Source: Maribacter aquivivus (GTDB lineage Bacteria; Bacteroidota; Bacteroidia; Flavobacteriales; Flavobacteriaceae). Taken from it: 64,000 nt of DNA. The translations under genes were made by a program, and so were the position numbers. The stretch spans positions 353,317-417,316 of the forward strand of contig NZ_FQZX01000002.1 in the NCBI RefSeq assembly GCF_900142175.1, given 5' to 3'. The notes beneath the pieces are model-generated. The model made no database searches. It worked only from the letters and a program-made list of their open reading frames with translations, and had not been told where the DNA came from. This document shows, one piece after another, positions 50,122 through 58,389 of the stretch. Each line of letters opens with the position of its first letter. The first letter of the stretch is position 1.

Positions 50122-51063
50122 ATGATGACTACATTAAAATTTAGAAATAACGACGAAATGCCAATTTTAGGCTTAGGAACTTTTAGATCTGAACCTAATG
50201 AAGTGTACAATGCAGTACTTTCCGCAATAAAAATGGGATACAGACATATAGATTGTGCTGCTGCTTACGGTAACGAGAAAGAAGTAGGTAATGCCATTGC
50301 CGAAGCATTTAAACAAGGTTTGGTTACTAGAAAAGATTTATGGGTAACGTCCAAATTATGGAATGCTTCTCACGGGGAGGAAAATGTGATTCCAGCGCTG
50401 CACCAGACTTTAGAAAATTTACAACTAGAGTATCTAGACCTGTATCTTATCCACTGGCCTGTCGCTCTTAAAAAAGGATCCGAAATGCCAGAAAAAGCAT
50501 CCGATTTTATTCCACTTTCAGAAGTACCATTAACCAATACTTGGAAAGGGATGGAAGCTGCTTTAGAGCAAGGACTTGCAAAACATATTGGCGTGAGTAA
50601 TTTCAATGAAAATCAGTTGAAAGAAATAATGGCGACTGCAGTGCATCAACCAGAGATGAATCAAGTAGAAATGCATCCGTTTTTACAACAGAAAGAATTA
50701 AAAGCATTATGCTCTCATTTTGATATGCATATAACTGCATACGCACCTTTAGGTTCGCTTGTAGATGACAATAGCACGCTACGTTTGTTGGAAAATGATA
50801 CGATAAAAAATATAGCCAATGCAAGACACATGTCGCCTGCACAAGTTGCATTGGCATATACTATGCAACGAGGCATTGCGGTAATTCCTAAATCTATTAA
50901 TGAAGCGAGATTGCTTCAGAATTTAGAGACTTTAAACCATACGCTTACAGAAGAAGATATGACGTTACTGAAGGATTTAGATAAGGGACACCGCTTTATA
51001 GATGGTAAATTTTGGGAAGTTGAAAACGGACCCTACACTGCAGATAGTATCTGGAATGCTTAA
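50122..51063 (+). CDS. Aldo/keto reductase
   Basis: 313 residues. The catalytic tetrad is present: Asp in GYRHIDCAAAYGNEKEVG, Tyr in the same segment, Lys in DLWVTSKLWNASHGEE, and His in YLDLYLIHWPVALKKG. The NADPH-binding C-terminus is AVIPKSINEARLLQNL. Cytoplasmic, reduces aldehydes or ketones. It starts 8 bases after the MFS gene. Confidence 0.95.
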   Translation: MMTTLKFRNNDEMPILGLGTFRSEPNEVYNAVLSAIKMGYRHIDCAAAYGNEKEVGNAIAEAFKQGLVTRKDLWVTSKLWNASHGEENVIPALHQTLENLQLEYLDLYLIHWPVALKKGSEMPEKASDFIPLSEVPLTNTWKGMEAALEQGLAKHIGVSNFNENQLKEIMATAVHQPEMNQVEMHPFLQQKELKALCSHFDMHITAYAPLGSLVDDNSTLRLLENDTIKNIANARHMSPAQVALAYTMQRGIAVIPKSINEARLLQNLETLNHTLTEEDMTLLKDLDKGHRFIDGKFWEVENGPYTADSIWNA

Positions 51064-51119
51064 TCACACTATTCATCAGGTGTCTTAACTGATACCTGAT
51101 GAATTTAAAAACACACACT

Positions 51120-52079
51120 ATGAATCCATTTGATAAACTATACAAGCCAGGTAAAATGACACTGGGTATAGAGTTTCCTTTAGATAACGATTGGTCAACC
51201 GAAGGTAACCGAAAACGCTTGGAAGATAACAGACCTTTTGGTGTGCCAGACATTTCTAATCATTTAGCATTGGCAAAGCAAATTGATGAAGCAGGGTTCG
51301 CAGCTTTATGGATGCGAGATGTTCCTGTGTACGACCCAAATTTTGGTGATGGTGGGCAATTGTTTGATACTCTACCTTACTTGGGCTATTTAGCTGCAGC
51401 TACCAAAAACGTTTTATTGGGTACGGCAGCTATAGTATTACCATTACAACAGCCTATAAAATTAGCCAAAGCTGCTGCTACCATAGAAAATTTAAGTGAT
51501 GGCAGACTTTTGTTGGGTTTGGGATTGGGCGATAGACCCGTGGAGTTCCCAATGTACAATATCGACTATAAAAAAAGACCTGAAATCTTTAGACAAAATC
51601 TAGATATCATTAAAGAAGCTTGGAAAACAAACAGTAATTTAAAATCTAAATACGATTTTTTAAGCAGCGGTATTGAAGTCTATCCTAAACCGAAAAAAGA
51701 CATTCCGCTAGTCGTAGCCGGTCATTCCGGACAAAGTATTAATTGGATAGCAAAAAACGCACAAGCTTGGTTTAATTACCCAAGACCAGTTGCCGACACT
51801 TTAGAAAATAGAAAATACTGGTGTAATGCTTTGTATGACGAAGACCAAGCAGCAAAGCCTTATATCACGGCTATACATTTAAACTTATCTAAAGACGACA
51901 CTGCAACATTTAAACCACAACGATTTGGTGGTACGGTAGGTATCAATCATCTTACCGAATATTTAAAAGCTTATGAAAACGTCGGTGTCAATCATATGGC
52001 AATAAACCTGAGAAAGTCTGAAACTCCCGTAAGTGAGGCTATATCTAAATTAACGGAAGTGGTTTTGCCGGAGTTTTAA
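51120..52079 (+). CDS. LLM-class (luciferase-like) flavin oxidoreductase
   Basis: About 319 residues from the ATG at 51120; an upstream ATG at 51099 would add seven residues. HLALAKQIDEAGFAALWMRD, NVLLGTAAIVLPLQQPIKLA and TIENLSDGRLLLGLGLGDRP are bacterial-luciferase-type FMN/F420-binding barrel motifs. The second half (DIPLVVAGHSGQSINWIAKN) continues the barrel. Substrate unknown; such enzymes are monooxygenases on small organics. It ends the module; the intergenic repeat starts 22 bases beyond. Confidence 0.9.
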   Translation: MNPFDKLYKPGKMTLGIEFPLDNDWSTEGNRKRLEDNRPFGVPDISNHLALAKQIDEAGFAALWMRDVPVYDPNFGDGGQLFDTLPYLGYLAAATKNVLLGTAAIVLPLQQPIKLAKAAATIENLSDGRLLLGLGLGDRPVEFPMYNIDYKKRPEIFRQNLDIIKEAWKTNSNLKSKYDFLSSGIEVYPKPKKDIPLVVAGHSGQSINWIAKNAQAWFNYPRPVADTLENRKYWCNALYDEDQAAKPYITAIHLNLSKDDTATFKPQRFGGTVGINHLTEYLKAYENVGVNHMAINLRKSETPVSEAISKLTEVVLPEF

Positions 52080-52101
52080 TATTAAATTTGAAACGATCTA
52101 T

Positions 52102-52800
52102 GAGAATTTTGGTCAAACAATAGGTGAGGGGAGCGGCCATATTTTAGATGCGAGAAAATAAGTGCAACCAAAGAAGCATTTATTTTTCGGCGAGTTGATG
52201 TAGCTGCAATTCAAGTAATATGTTTCATCAAAGAACCAAGCCTCCGCAGCAACTCGTTCAAAGTATACTTTGCCGTATCAAGAAAAAAAGAGGGCATAAA
52301 ATAGAATTCTCCTGAGGAGGATTTTATTTTGTGAGCCAGCCGTAGCGTTGGACTTAAACATCGAAGAACTTAATGCCAACGCTACAGCTCGCTCAAAATC
52401 CTAAAGATTCTTAATCTTCAGAATTTATGCCGTATTTGACATAATATTAGGGACACCTAAAGAAAAGCTTCAAACAAAGACAAGAGGTAGCAAGTGCTCA
52501 GAAATTACCTTGCTTTTCCAGTGCGCCAACTCGCTCATATTTCAAAAGGTCTTCCAGACCTTCCAAAATACTGACGTGCGGCAAGCTGACGATAATGCTC
52601 TAGAAAAAAATATGACGTAAATTTTATCGAATACGAGAATTTTAAAAGAATCTAAAAGGTTAGCTTTTTTTTTGGCGCTGGCCAAGCGTTGGTAAATTGC
52701 TTTTTTAAAATATGAGCGAATAAAATTTATCCTGAGGATGAATTTTAAGAATCTGCGTGTTGATGTGGCTGCCTTAAATAGAATACAGTTGAACATACCG
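52102..52800 (+). repeat. Dispersed intergenic repeat, family 2 copy 1 (with 58390-58990)
   Basis: About 700 bases without a supported gene. GAGAATTTTGG then ACAATAGGTGAGGGGAGCGG, CCAACGCTAC, ACCTAAAGAAAAGCTTCAAA and CCTAAAAGGTTAGC-type segments recur in the same order and orientation at 58390-58990. Contains an inverted repeat GTAGCGTTGG (52342-52351) / CCAACGCTAC (52376-52385). Confidence 0.8.
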
Positions 52801-52849
52801 TAGTTTCGTTTTGTCATAATTGCTTTGTTATAATCCACTTGCAGGGCTT

Positions 52850-52927
52850 ATAACGCAACTATGTCAAATAGCGCGGAATGCGCTATACACGAAACTACTA
52901 TAAATGTTCTATAATGTCTTGCGTTAT
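52850..52927. repeat. 78-bp palindromic element, attC-like in outline
   Basis: ATAACGCAA (52850-52858) and TTGCGTTAT (52919-52927) are perfect 9-bp inverted arms, with ATAGCGC/GCGCTAT (52868-52874 and 52880-52886) as a second hairpin inside. The right half overlaps the family-1 repeat. Resembles an integron attC site in size and nested symmetry only; no integrase is present in the window. Confidence 0.35.
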
Positions 52928-53067
52928 GTAACTTGAGCTTTGATTAAAAGCGAAAGTTGTTACATTCTCTCCATTTTTTTCTTTCTAAAAGCTTTCTTCT
53001 CGAAAGATAATGGAACACTTATTAACTGACCGACGGCAGGAGGGAAAGCAATGTGTGTGGAATGATT
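52905..53067 (+). repeat. Dispersed intergenic repeat, copy B (with 45150-45385)
   Basis: Carries TTCTATAATGTCTTGCGTTA, GTAACTTGAGCTTTG, TTTCTTTCTAAAAGCTTTCT and GACGGCAGGAGGGAAAGCAA in the same order as copy A but about 70 bases shorter. It lies just before the AraC gene stop. Confidence 0.75.
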
Positions 53068-53077
53068 TTAACCTCAA

Positions 53078-53998
53078 TTAATTAATAGAGGCCCTAAATT
53101 CTTTAGGCGAATGCCCTACCTTTTGTTTGAATAGACGACTAAAATGCTGTGGATATTTAAAACCCAATTCATATGCTATTTCACTTACAGATTTGTTAGG
53201 GTCAAAGATTTTTTCTTTGCCCACATCAATAAGTTTTATCTGTATATATTCTTGGGCAGATATTCCAGTTTGCTTTTTGACCAAATCACCAAAGTAATTT
53301 GAGGACAGATGTAATTGGCCTGCGAAATAGCCAACAGAGGGTAAGCCGTTAGTTTTAGGTTTATCTGATAAAAAATAATCCCTCAATAGCGTATCAAACT
53401 TTTCTAAAGCGCCTTTATTGACAACTTCGCGGGTAATAAATTGGCGGTCATAAAATCGTAGGCAGTAATCTAAAAACAACTCTATATTGGTTACGATTAG
53501 TTTCTTGCTGTGTTTGTCTATCGGCTGCTCCAATTCAAACTGAATTTTTTCCAACAAACTTAAAATCACTTTTCGTTCTTTAGCCGATAAATGCAAAGCT
53601 TCATTACTAGAATAGGTAAAGAAATTAAACTCCTGAATCTTTTTAGCCAAATTAGTGCCCAATAGTAGGTCTGGGTGAAAGAGTAATGCATAGCCTTTGG
53701 GAACATAATCTGGGGCGAACCCGCCAAATTCAATGGTTTGGTTAGGTGCCATAAAGACCAATGTCCCTTCATCATAATCATAAGCATTCCCGCCATACAT
53801 CAATTTACACCCAACAGCATCTTTTAGGAAGATGGCATAGCAACTATAATGAAAACCGTCGTAAGGCATATTGGTGTATCCGCTTTTACTTACGTTGTCA
53901 AAATCTACAATACCCACCAACGGATGTAGCACTTCACAATTTCGCAGTTTAAAGTAATCTGCAATGGTTTTTATCTCTAAAATATTCTTCACGACCAA
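53078..53998 (-). CDS. AraC family transcriptional regulator
   Basis: 306 residues. N-terminal cupin-like sensing domain (about 20-130: YDEGTLVFMAPNQTIEFGGF). The C-terminal double HTH has SVGYFAGQLHLSSNYFGDLV and YELGFKYPQHFSRLFKQKVG followed by HSPKEFR, the AraC signature. It is divergent from the module at 54147 and separated from it by a 148-base region with a perfect dyad, so it probably activates that module in response to a small molecule. Confidence 0.9.
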   Translation of the reverse strand: MVVKNILEIKTIADYFKLRNCEVLHPLVGIVDFDNVSKSGYTNMPYDGFHYSCYAIFLKDAVGCKLMYGGNAYDYDEGTLVFMAPNQTIEFGGFAPDYVPKGYALLFHPDLLLGTNLAKKIQEFNFFTYSSNEALHLSAKERKVILSLLEKIQFELEQPIDKHSKKLIVTNIELFLDYCLRFYDRQFITREVVNKGALEKFDTLLRDYFLSDKPKTNGLPSVGYFAGQLHLSSNYFGDLVKKQTGISAQEYIQIKLIDVGKEKIFDPNKSVSEIAYELGFKYPQHFSRLFKQKVGHSPKEFRASIN

Positions 53999-54023
53999 TT
54001 GAATTTAAAATAAAGATAACCTA

Positions 54024-54042
54024 TTGACTACCATGTAGTCAA
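54024..54042. promoter_or_regulatory. Dyad TTGACTAC-CAT-GTAGTCAA
   Basis: Perfect 8-bp inverted arms (54024-54031 and 54035-54042) with a 3-base centre, 26 bases upstream of the araC ATG and 105 bases before the divergent gene. A likely operator; AraC proteins more often use direct repeats, so a different regulator could bind. Confidence 0.5.
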
Positions 54043-54146
54043 ACCCTGATCTTAAAATCTGTAATTATGGTATAAACATCCGTTATTTGGGTATTACTCA
54101 GCCTTCTTTCTTATCCTAATTTTGTTCTGAAAGAAATTAACCCCTT

Positions 54147-54929
54147 ATGAATAAAGTAGTTACGTTAGTAGTGTCCCTTTTGTTATCAACCATGTACGCA
54201 CAAGAAAGTGGTTCTGAAAATCACCCTAAATTTCTAGATGATTTTAGGGCTACTGCAAGTATTACCCATAATGGCGTATCATTGGTTCCTTCTTTTTCTT
54301 TAGGTGACCCTGCTTTGTTGTTCGATTTAAAGTTTACCAAGGGAAAGCTAAGTTTTGAACCCGATATGCGCTTTTCACTAGAAGGCAAACCATGGACCAT
54401 GTTGTTTTGGTTACGCTATAAGGCAATTGAAAAAGAAAAGTTCTCGCTTAGAGTAGGCGCACACCCTGGACTCAATTTTAGAACGGTCAATGTAATTCGC
54501 AATGGGCAGAATGAGGAACTGTTAGAATCAAGAAGATATATAGGCGCAGAAGTGGTACCCAATTATAAAATAACAGAGCGATTTAGCGTAGGTATATATT
54601 ATTTATATGGGCGTGGTCTAGATGAAGGTGTAAAAGAGACCAATTTCTTGGTAGTAAATGCTTCCTTTACACAAATACCCCTTTCAAAAACTGTATTTAT
54701 GAATTTTACGCCACAAGTTTACTATCTTACTTCAGACAAATTAACCGGTTATTATACTTCTGCATTTTTGACCTTGGCGAAAAGAAATTGTCCCTTTTCT
54801 TTAACAGCGGTGGTAAACAAAGGAATCAGCACACAAATCTTGCCCGATGACGATTTTACATGGAGCGTGTTGTTGAATTATAGCTTTCCATCATCAGGAA
54901 AAGCTAGGAATTTGAAGAGAAAAATATAA
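54147..54929 (+). CDS. Outer-membrane beta-barrel-like protein
   Basis: 260 residues with a signal peptide (cleavage about residue 19, STMYAQ). The mature part alternates hydrophobic and polar residues in strands separated by charged turns (PSFSLGDPALLFDLKFTKGK, RRYIGAEVVPNYKITERFSV, TWSVLLNYSFP), as in small outer-membrane barrels; no family is recognised. First gene after the AraC dyad. A 36-base gap leads to the esterase lipoprotein. It could form a channel for the substrate of the module. Confidence 0.7.
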   Translation: MNKVVTLVVSLLLSTMYAQESGSENHPKFLDDFRATASITHNGVSLVPSFSLGDPALLFDLKFTKGKLSFEPDMRFSLEGKPWTMLFWLRYKAIEKEKFSLRVGAHPGLNFRTVNVIRNGQNEELLESRRYIGAEVVPNYKITERFSVGIYYLYGRGLDEGVKETNFLVVNASFTQIPLSKTVFMNFTPQVYYLTSDKLTGYYTSAFLTLAKRNCPFSLTAVVNKGISTQILPDDDFTWSVLLNYSFPSSGKARNLKRKI

Positions 54930-54965
54930 AGTATCGATTAAAGATTCCCCAAAAAAAAGTAAATC

Positions 54966-56081
54966 ATGATAAAGCTAAACTATCTATTTGTACTTGGAAG
55001 CACATTACTTCTTATTGGCTGTACCGAACAAAGCAAACAGGTAACTCAAAAACCTATAAAGTCTAATGATGTTATCTCTATTCAACAACAGGGTACTTTT
55101 GCCGTTGGCGGTACGGTTAAGAAAAGCCCAGGGGAATTTGACCCTATTGCTCACGGAGCATTCAATCCTTCAAATCAAAGTAATGTGGGACAAACGCTTC
55201 ACGGGGACCATGCTTCGGTTTTATATCAAATTCCTACAGAACCACGTAATCTCCCATTAGTATTTTGGCATGGTTACGGTCAGTCTATGCGTACATGGCA
55301 AAGCACCCCAGATGGTAGAGAAGGCTTTCAAAGTATTTTTCTAAAAAAACGTTTCCCTGTATATTTATTAGATCAGCCCAGAAGGGGACTGGCAGGACAA
55401 AGTTCAGCACCAAAAACAATTGAGGCAAGAACCGAGGATCAACTATGGTTCGGTATATTTAGAATGGGAGAGGGAGTTAATTTTTATCCAGACATTCAGT
55501 TTTCGAAGGATCCCGAAGCTCTAAATCAATTTTTCCGTCGCAGTACTCCAGATACGGGACCTTTAAGTATCAATCTCAATATTGACGCTGTTACCGCATT
55601 GTTTGAAAAAATTGGTGAAGGAATACTTGTTACCCATTCCCACAGTGGCGGACAAGGTTGGAGTACCGCTCTAAAGAATGACCGCATAAAAGCTATTGTA
55701 GCTTACGAACCTGGTAGTAATTTTATTTTTCCTGACAATGACATTCCAGACCCTATCGCTTATGTGGGCGGAACATTAAGTGCCAAAGGTATTCCGGCGG
55801 AAGAATTTAAAAAACTGACCAAAATCCCCATTGTAATCTATTATGGGGATTACATTCCTGAAACTGAAGTCGAAAATCCTGGTCAAGATCAATGGCGTGC
55901 TGCACTTCGTATGGCAAAGAAGTGGACCAAAGCAGTTAATGATGCCGGAGGAGATGTAAGCTTAGTAGTATTACCTGAAATTGGCATTAAAGGCAATACA
56001 CACTTCCCCATGTCCGATTTAAACAATCAACAAATAGCCGATTTAATGTATGACTGGCTTAAAGAAAAAGAATTGAATTAA
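54966..56081 (+). CDS. Lipoprotein alpha/beta hydrolase (esterase)
   Basis: 371 residues. Lipobox LLLIGC (acylated Cys19). LPLVFWHGYGQSMRTWQSTP is the oxyanion segment (H-G); LLDQPRRGLAGQSSAP follows. ILVTHSHSGGQGWSTALKND gives the nucleophile Ser (H-S-H-S-G-G) near residue 223, and GNTHFPMSDLNNQQIA the catalytic His. Anchored in a membrane facing the periplasm. It may cleave an ester or lactone substrate of the module. Confidence 0.85.
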   Translation: MIKLNYLFVLGSTLLLIGCTEQSKQVTQKPIKSNDVISIQQQGTFAVGGTVKKSPGEFDPIAHGAFNPSNQSNVGQTLHGDHASVLYQIPTEPRNLPLVFWHGYGQSMRTWQSTPDGREGFQSIFLKKRFPVYLLDQPRRGLAGQSSAPKTIEARTEDQLWFGIFRMGEGVNFYPDIQFSKDPEALNQFFRRSTPDTGPLSINLNIDAVTALFEKIGEGILVTHSHSGGQGWSTALKNDRIKAIVAYEPGSNFIFPDNDIPDPIAYVGGTLSAKGIPAEEFKKLTKIPIVIYYGDYIPETEVENPGQDQWRAALRMAKKWTKAVNDAGGDVSLVVLPEIGIKGNTHFPMSDLNNQQIADLMYDWLKEKELN

Positions 56082-56112
56082 ATAATTTAAAGCATAGCTA
56101 ACACTAAATATT

Positions 56113-56646
56113 ATGAAAAATATAAAGAGAATCACCCTTATTTTAGCCCTCATAGGAACTACTTTTTCAATTGCACAGGAGTCCATTATCCCGAAAGATA
56201 AACTAGTAGATACCGTACACGAGAATGAAACGGAATATGATTCCTTAAAAAATACAGATACTATTAAAAAAGAGCTTTTAAAATTATCAAAATACAAATG
56301 GCAATGGATGGCAGACAAGGATGTTGATAAATTGGCTGTGCTTTTCCACGACAAATCCAAATTTGTACATATGAGCGGTTCTTGGAAAAAGGACAGGGAA
56401 CTTGAAATTATTGAATCGGGCAGCATTTGGTATAAAAACGCAGCGGTTCATGATGTTGCTGTGGAAGTATTTGGAGACGATACCGCTGTACTCTGGAATA
56501 GAATCACCTTAACTGCCCACGTTCGTGGCAACGATGTTTCTAATGAATTTACAGTAACCGAAGTCTATAAAAAAGAAGCTAATGATTGGAAGCTGCTTGA
56601 TTTAACCTTTAGCAGTGTGCGCGATACACACAAAATAGAACATTAA
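56113..56646 (+). CDS. Secreted NTF2-like (SnoaL/DUF4440) protein, paralogue 1
   Basis: 177 residues with a signal peptide (FSIAQ, about residue 19). The NTF2-like cone fold is indicated by KYKWQWMADKDVDKLAVLFH, FVHMSGSWKKDRELEIIESG, TAVLWNRITLTAHVRGNDVS and WKLLDLTFSSVRD. About 55% of the aligned positions look the same as the next gene, so these are a recent tandem duplication. An extra ~35-residue segment (IIPKDKLVDTVHENETEYDS) follows its signal peptide. Confidence 0.85.
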   Translation: MKNIKRITLILALIGTTFSIAQESIIPKDKLVDTVHENETEYDSLKNTDTIKKELLKLSKYKWQWMADKDVDKLAVLFHDKSKFVHMSGSWKKDRELEIIESGSIWYKNAAVHDVAVEVFGDDTAVLWNRITLTAHVRGNDVSNEFTVTEVYKKEANDWKLLDLTFSSVRDTHKIEH

Positions 56647-56666
56647 TAACATAAAAATCAAAAACG

Positions 56667-57107
56667 ATGAACACCAAAATAATTTTAATTGCACTTCTTT
56701 CTGTATTCAGCATTGGGCTAACCTTCTCACAAACCTTGGTTGAGCAGGAAATTAAAGAGCTCTCGAAAAACAAATGGCAATGGATGGCAGATAAGGACAC
56801 CGAAAAACTGGGCCAACTATTTCATGAAAATGCCCAATATGTACATATGGGCGGATATTGGGGCACCGAGCGTGAATTGGGAATTATTAAAAGTGGCGGT
56901 ATATGGTATAAAGAAGCGATTGTTAAAGATGCTACTGTAGCTGTAACAGGTGATACTGCGATACTTCTTAACACCATTACCCTGGTGGCAGAAGTAGGCG
57001 GTAACGAAGTGACCAACCCGTTTGTAGTGACCGAAGAATACCAAAAAATAGGGGGGAGCTGGAAACTGCTAAACCTCTCTTTTGTAAAACAGATGGTTAG
57101 GGAATAA
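56667..57107 (+). CDS. Secreted NTF2-like (SnoaL/DUF4440) protein, paralogue 2
   Basis: 146 residues with a signal peptide (LTFSQ, about residue 19). NKWQWMADKDTEKLGQLFHE, YVHMGGYWGTERELGIIKSG and TAILLNTITLVAEVGGNEVT align along the whole length with the upstream paralogue. The catalytic residues of ketosteroid-isomerase-type members are not evident, so binding or isomerase roles remain open. Twenty bases separate it from the first paralogue, and 15 from the CMD gene. Confidence 0.85.
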   Translation: MNTKIILIALLSVFSIGLTFSQTLVEQEIKELSKNKWQWMADKDTEKLGQLFHENAQYVHMGGYWGTERELGIIKSGGIWYKEAIVKDATVAVTGDTAILLNTITLVAEVGGNEVTNPFVVTEEYQKIGGSWKLLNLSFVKQMVRE

Positions 57108-57122
57108 AAGAAACATAAAAGT

Positions 57123-57842
57123 ATGAAAATGAGACTTATAATGTGTTTATTTATTGTTCTTGGATATCAATTGAACGCTCAAAATACTGAAGTAGCTACG
57201 GTTCGTTTATCAGAACAAGAAAAGGGTATCATTTTAATTGCTAGTTATACGGCACAGGGCAAGTTGGTAAACCTGAGGGATGCTCTAAACGAAGGCTTGA
57301 ACAACGGACTTACAATCAACGAAATCAAAGAGGTTTTGGTGCATTTGTATGCCTATGCCGGTTTTCCAAGAAGTATACGTGGGTTGCAAACTTTTTTGGG
57401 AGTTTTGGATGACCGAAAAAGCAAAGGAATAATAGATGAAAGAGGAGTGGAAGCATCTCCGATTTCCGAAACACAAGACAAATATGATATAGGCAAGAAA
57501 ATTTTAGAAAGCTTGGTAGGTAGGTCTTTAGACGGACCAAAGCCTGCATATCAAGAATTCTCACCAGAGGTGGACCGATTCTTAAAAGAACATTTATTTG
57601 CCGATATTTTTGAGCGCGATGTGCTTAGCCATAAACAGCGTGAATTGGTAACCATATCGGTAATTGCAAGTTTGGGAACCTTAGAGCCCATGTTAAAAAG
57701 CCATTTAAATCTTTCGTTAAACGTTGGTTGGCAACAAGAACAATTGCTTCAGTTCACCAAAGTACTAGAAGGAACTACGACGACCGAGAACGCAACAGCA
57801 GCAAAAATTGTACTTAAAGAAGTACTTGATAATCGAAAATAA
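57123..57842 (+). CDS. Carboxymuconolactone decarboxylase family protein, two-domain, secreted
   Basis: 239 residues with a signal peptide (QLNAQ, about residue 19). Two CMD-like helical domains: LSEQEKGIILIASYTAQGKL with EIKEVLVHLYAYAGFPRS (about 28-90), and SHKQRELVTISVIASLGTLE with KSHLNLSLNVGWQQEQLLQF (about 160-215). No AhpD-type C-x2-C pair is present. The fusion of two CMD domains in one chain is common in Bacteroidota. Periplasmic, perhaps acting on a lactone. A cupin lipoprotein starts 13 bases downstream. Confidence 0.85.
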   Translation: MKMRLIMCLFIVLGYQLNAQNTEVATVRLSEQEKGIILIASYTAQGKLVNLRDALNEGLNNGLTINEIKEVLVHLYAYAGFPRSIRGLQTFLGVLDDRKSKGIIDERGVEASPISETQDKYDIGKKILESLVGRSLDGPKPAYQEFSPEVDRFLKEHLFADIFERDVLSHKQRELVTISVIASLGTLEPMLKSHLNLSLNVGWQQEQLLQFTKVLEGTTTTENATAAKIVLKEVLDNRK

Positions 57843-57855
57843 TAATAGTGAAGAG

Positions 57856-58329
57856 ATGAAAATTAATCCCCTATATAGTATATTTTTTATTTTAGCCCTG
57901 TTGATTGGTTGTAATGAAACAAAAGAAATTCACAAGGATGCTGCCTTATTTTCAAAAGGTGAAAAAATCATCAATGAAAATTTTACGGGCACCGCGTGGC
58001 TAAATATGTTGGCTACACCAGATAGTTTAAATACCATGTATGCCGGCTTGGTCACTTTTGAATCTGGCGCACGTACTAACTGGCATTCGCATCCTGCGGG
58101 ACAAATTCTCATTGTTATCAAAGGTGAAGGCTATTACCAAGAAGAAGGAAAAAGTAAACGTGTGCTTCGCCAAGGCGAAACCATAAAATGCCTGCCCAAC
58201 ATAAAACATTGGCATGGGGCTAGCCAAAATTCCGAATTTGCTCATATAGCAATTTCAAGTCGCGATAAAGGACCCGCGCAGTGGTTTAAACCGGTTTTAG
58301 ACGAAAAATATAATGGTAAATCTGAATAA
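57856..58329 (+). CDS. Cupin-domain lipoprotein
   Basis: About 157 residues from the ATG at 57856; the earlier ATG at 57808 would overlap the CMD gene and place sixteen charged residues before the signal. Lipobox ALLIGC. Cupin motif 1 is TNWHSHPAGQILIVIKGEGY (H-x-H, Q in place of the usual E) and motif 2 is LPNIKHWHGASQNSEFAHIA. CMD plus cupin pairs are frequent in Bacteroidota reductive or decarboxylation modules. Last gene of the module. Confidence 0.85.
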   Translation: MKINPLYSIFFILALLIGCNETKEIHKDAALFSKGEKIINENFTGTAWLNMLATPDSLNTMYAGLVTFESGARTNWHSHPAGQILIVIKGEGYYQEEGKSKRVLRQGETIKCLPNIKHWHGASQNSEFAHIAISSRDKGPAQWFKPVLDEKYNGKSE

Positions 58330-58389
58330 TTTTCTATTCAAACGTAGTTTCTTAAAATGTTAGTTTTTGAAGTAAACGTTAGGGCCTAA

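Noticed and set aside
52542..52838. 98-codon minus-strand frame in the intergenic repeat
   Set aside because: Not preserved in the other repeat copy and with no protein-like conservation.
45150..53067. Integron or transposon carrying the module
   Set aside because: No integrase or transposase gene and no clean target-site duplication; only degenerate direct repeats are visible.
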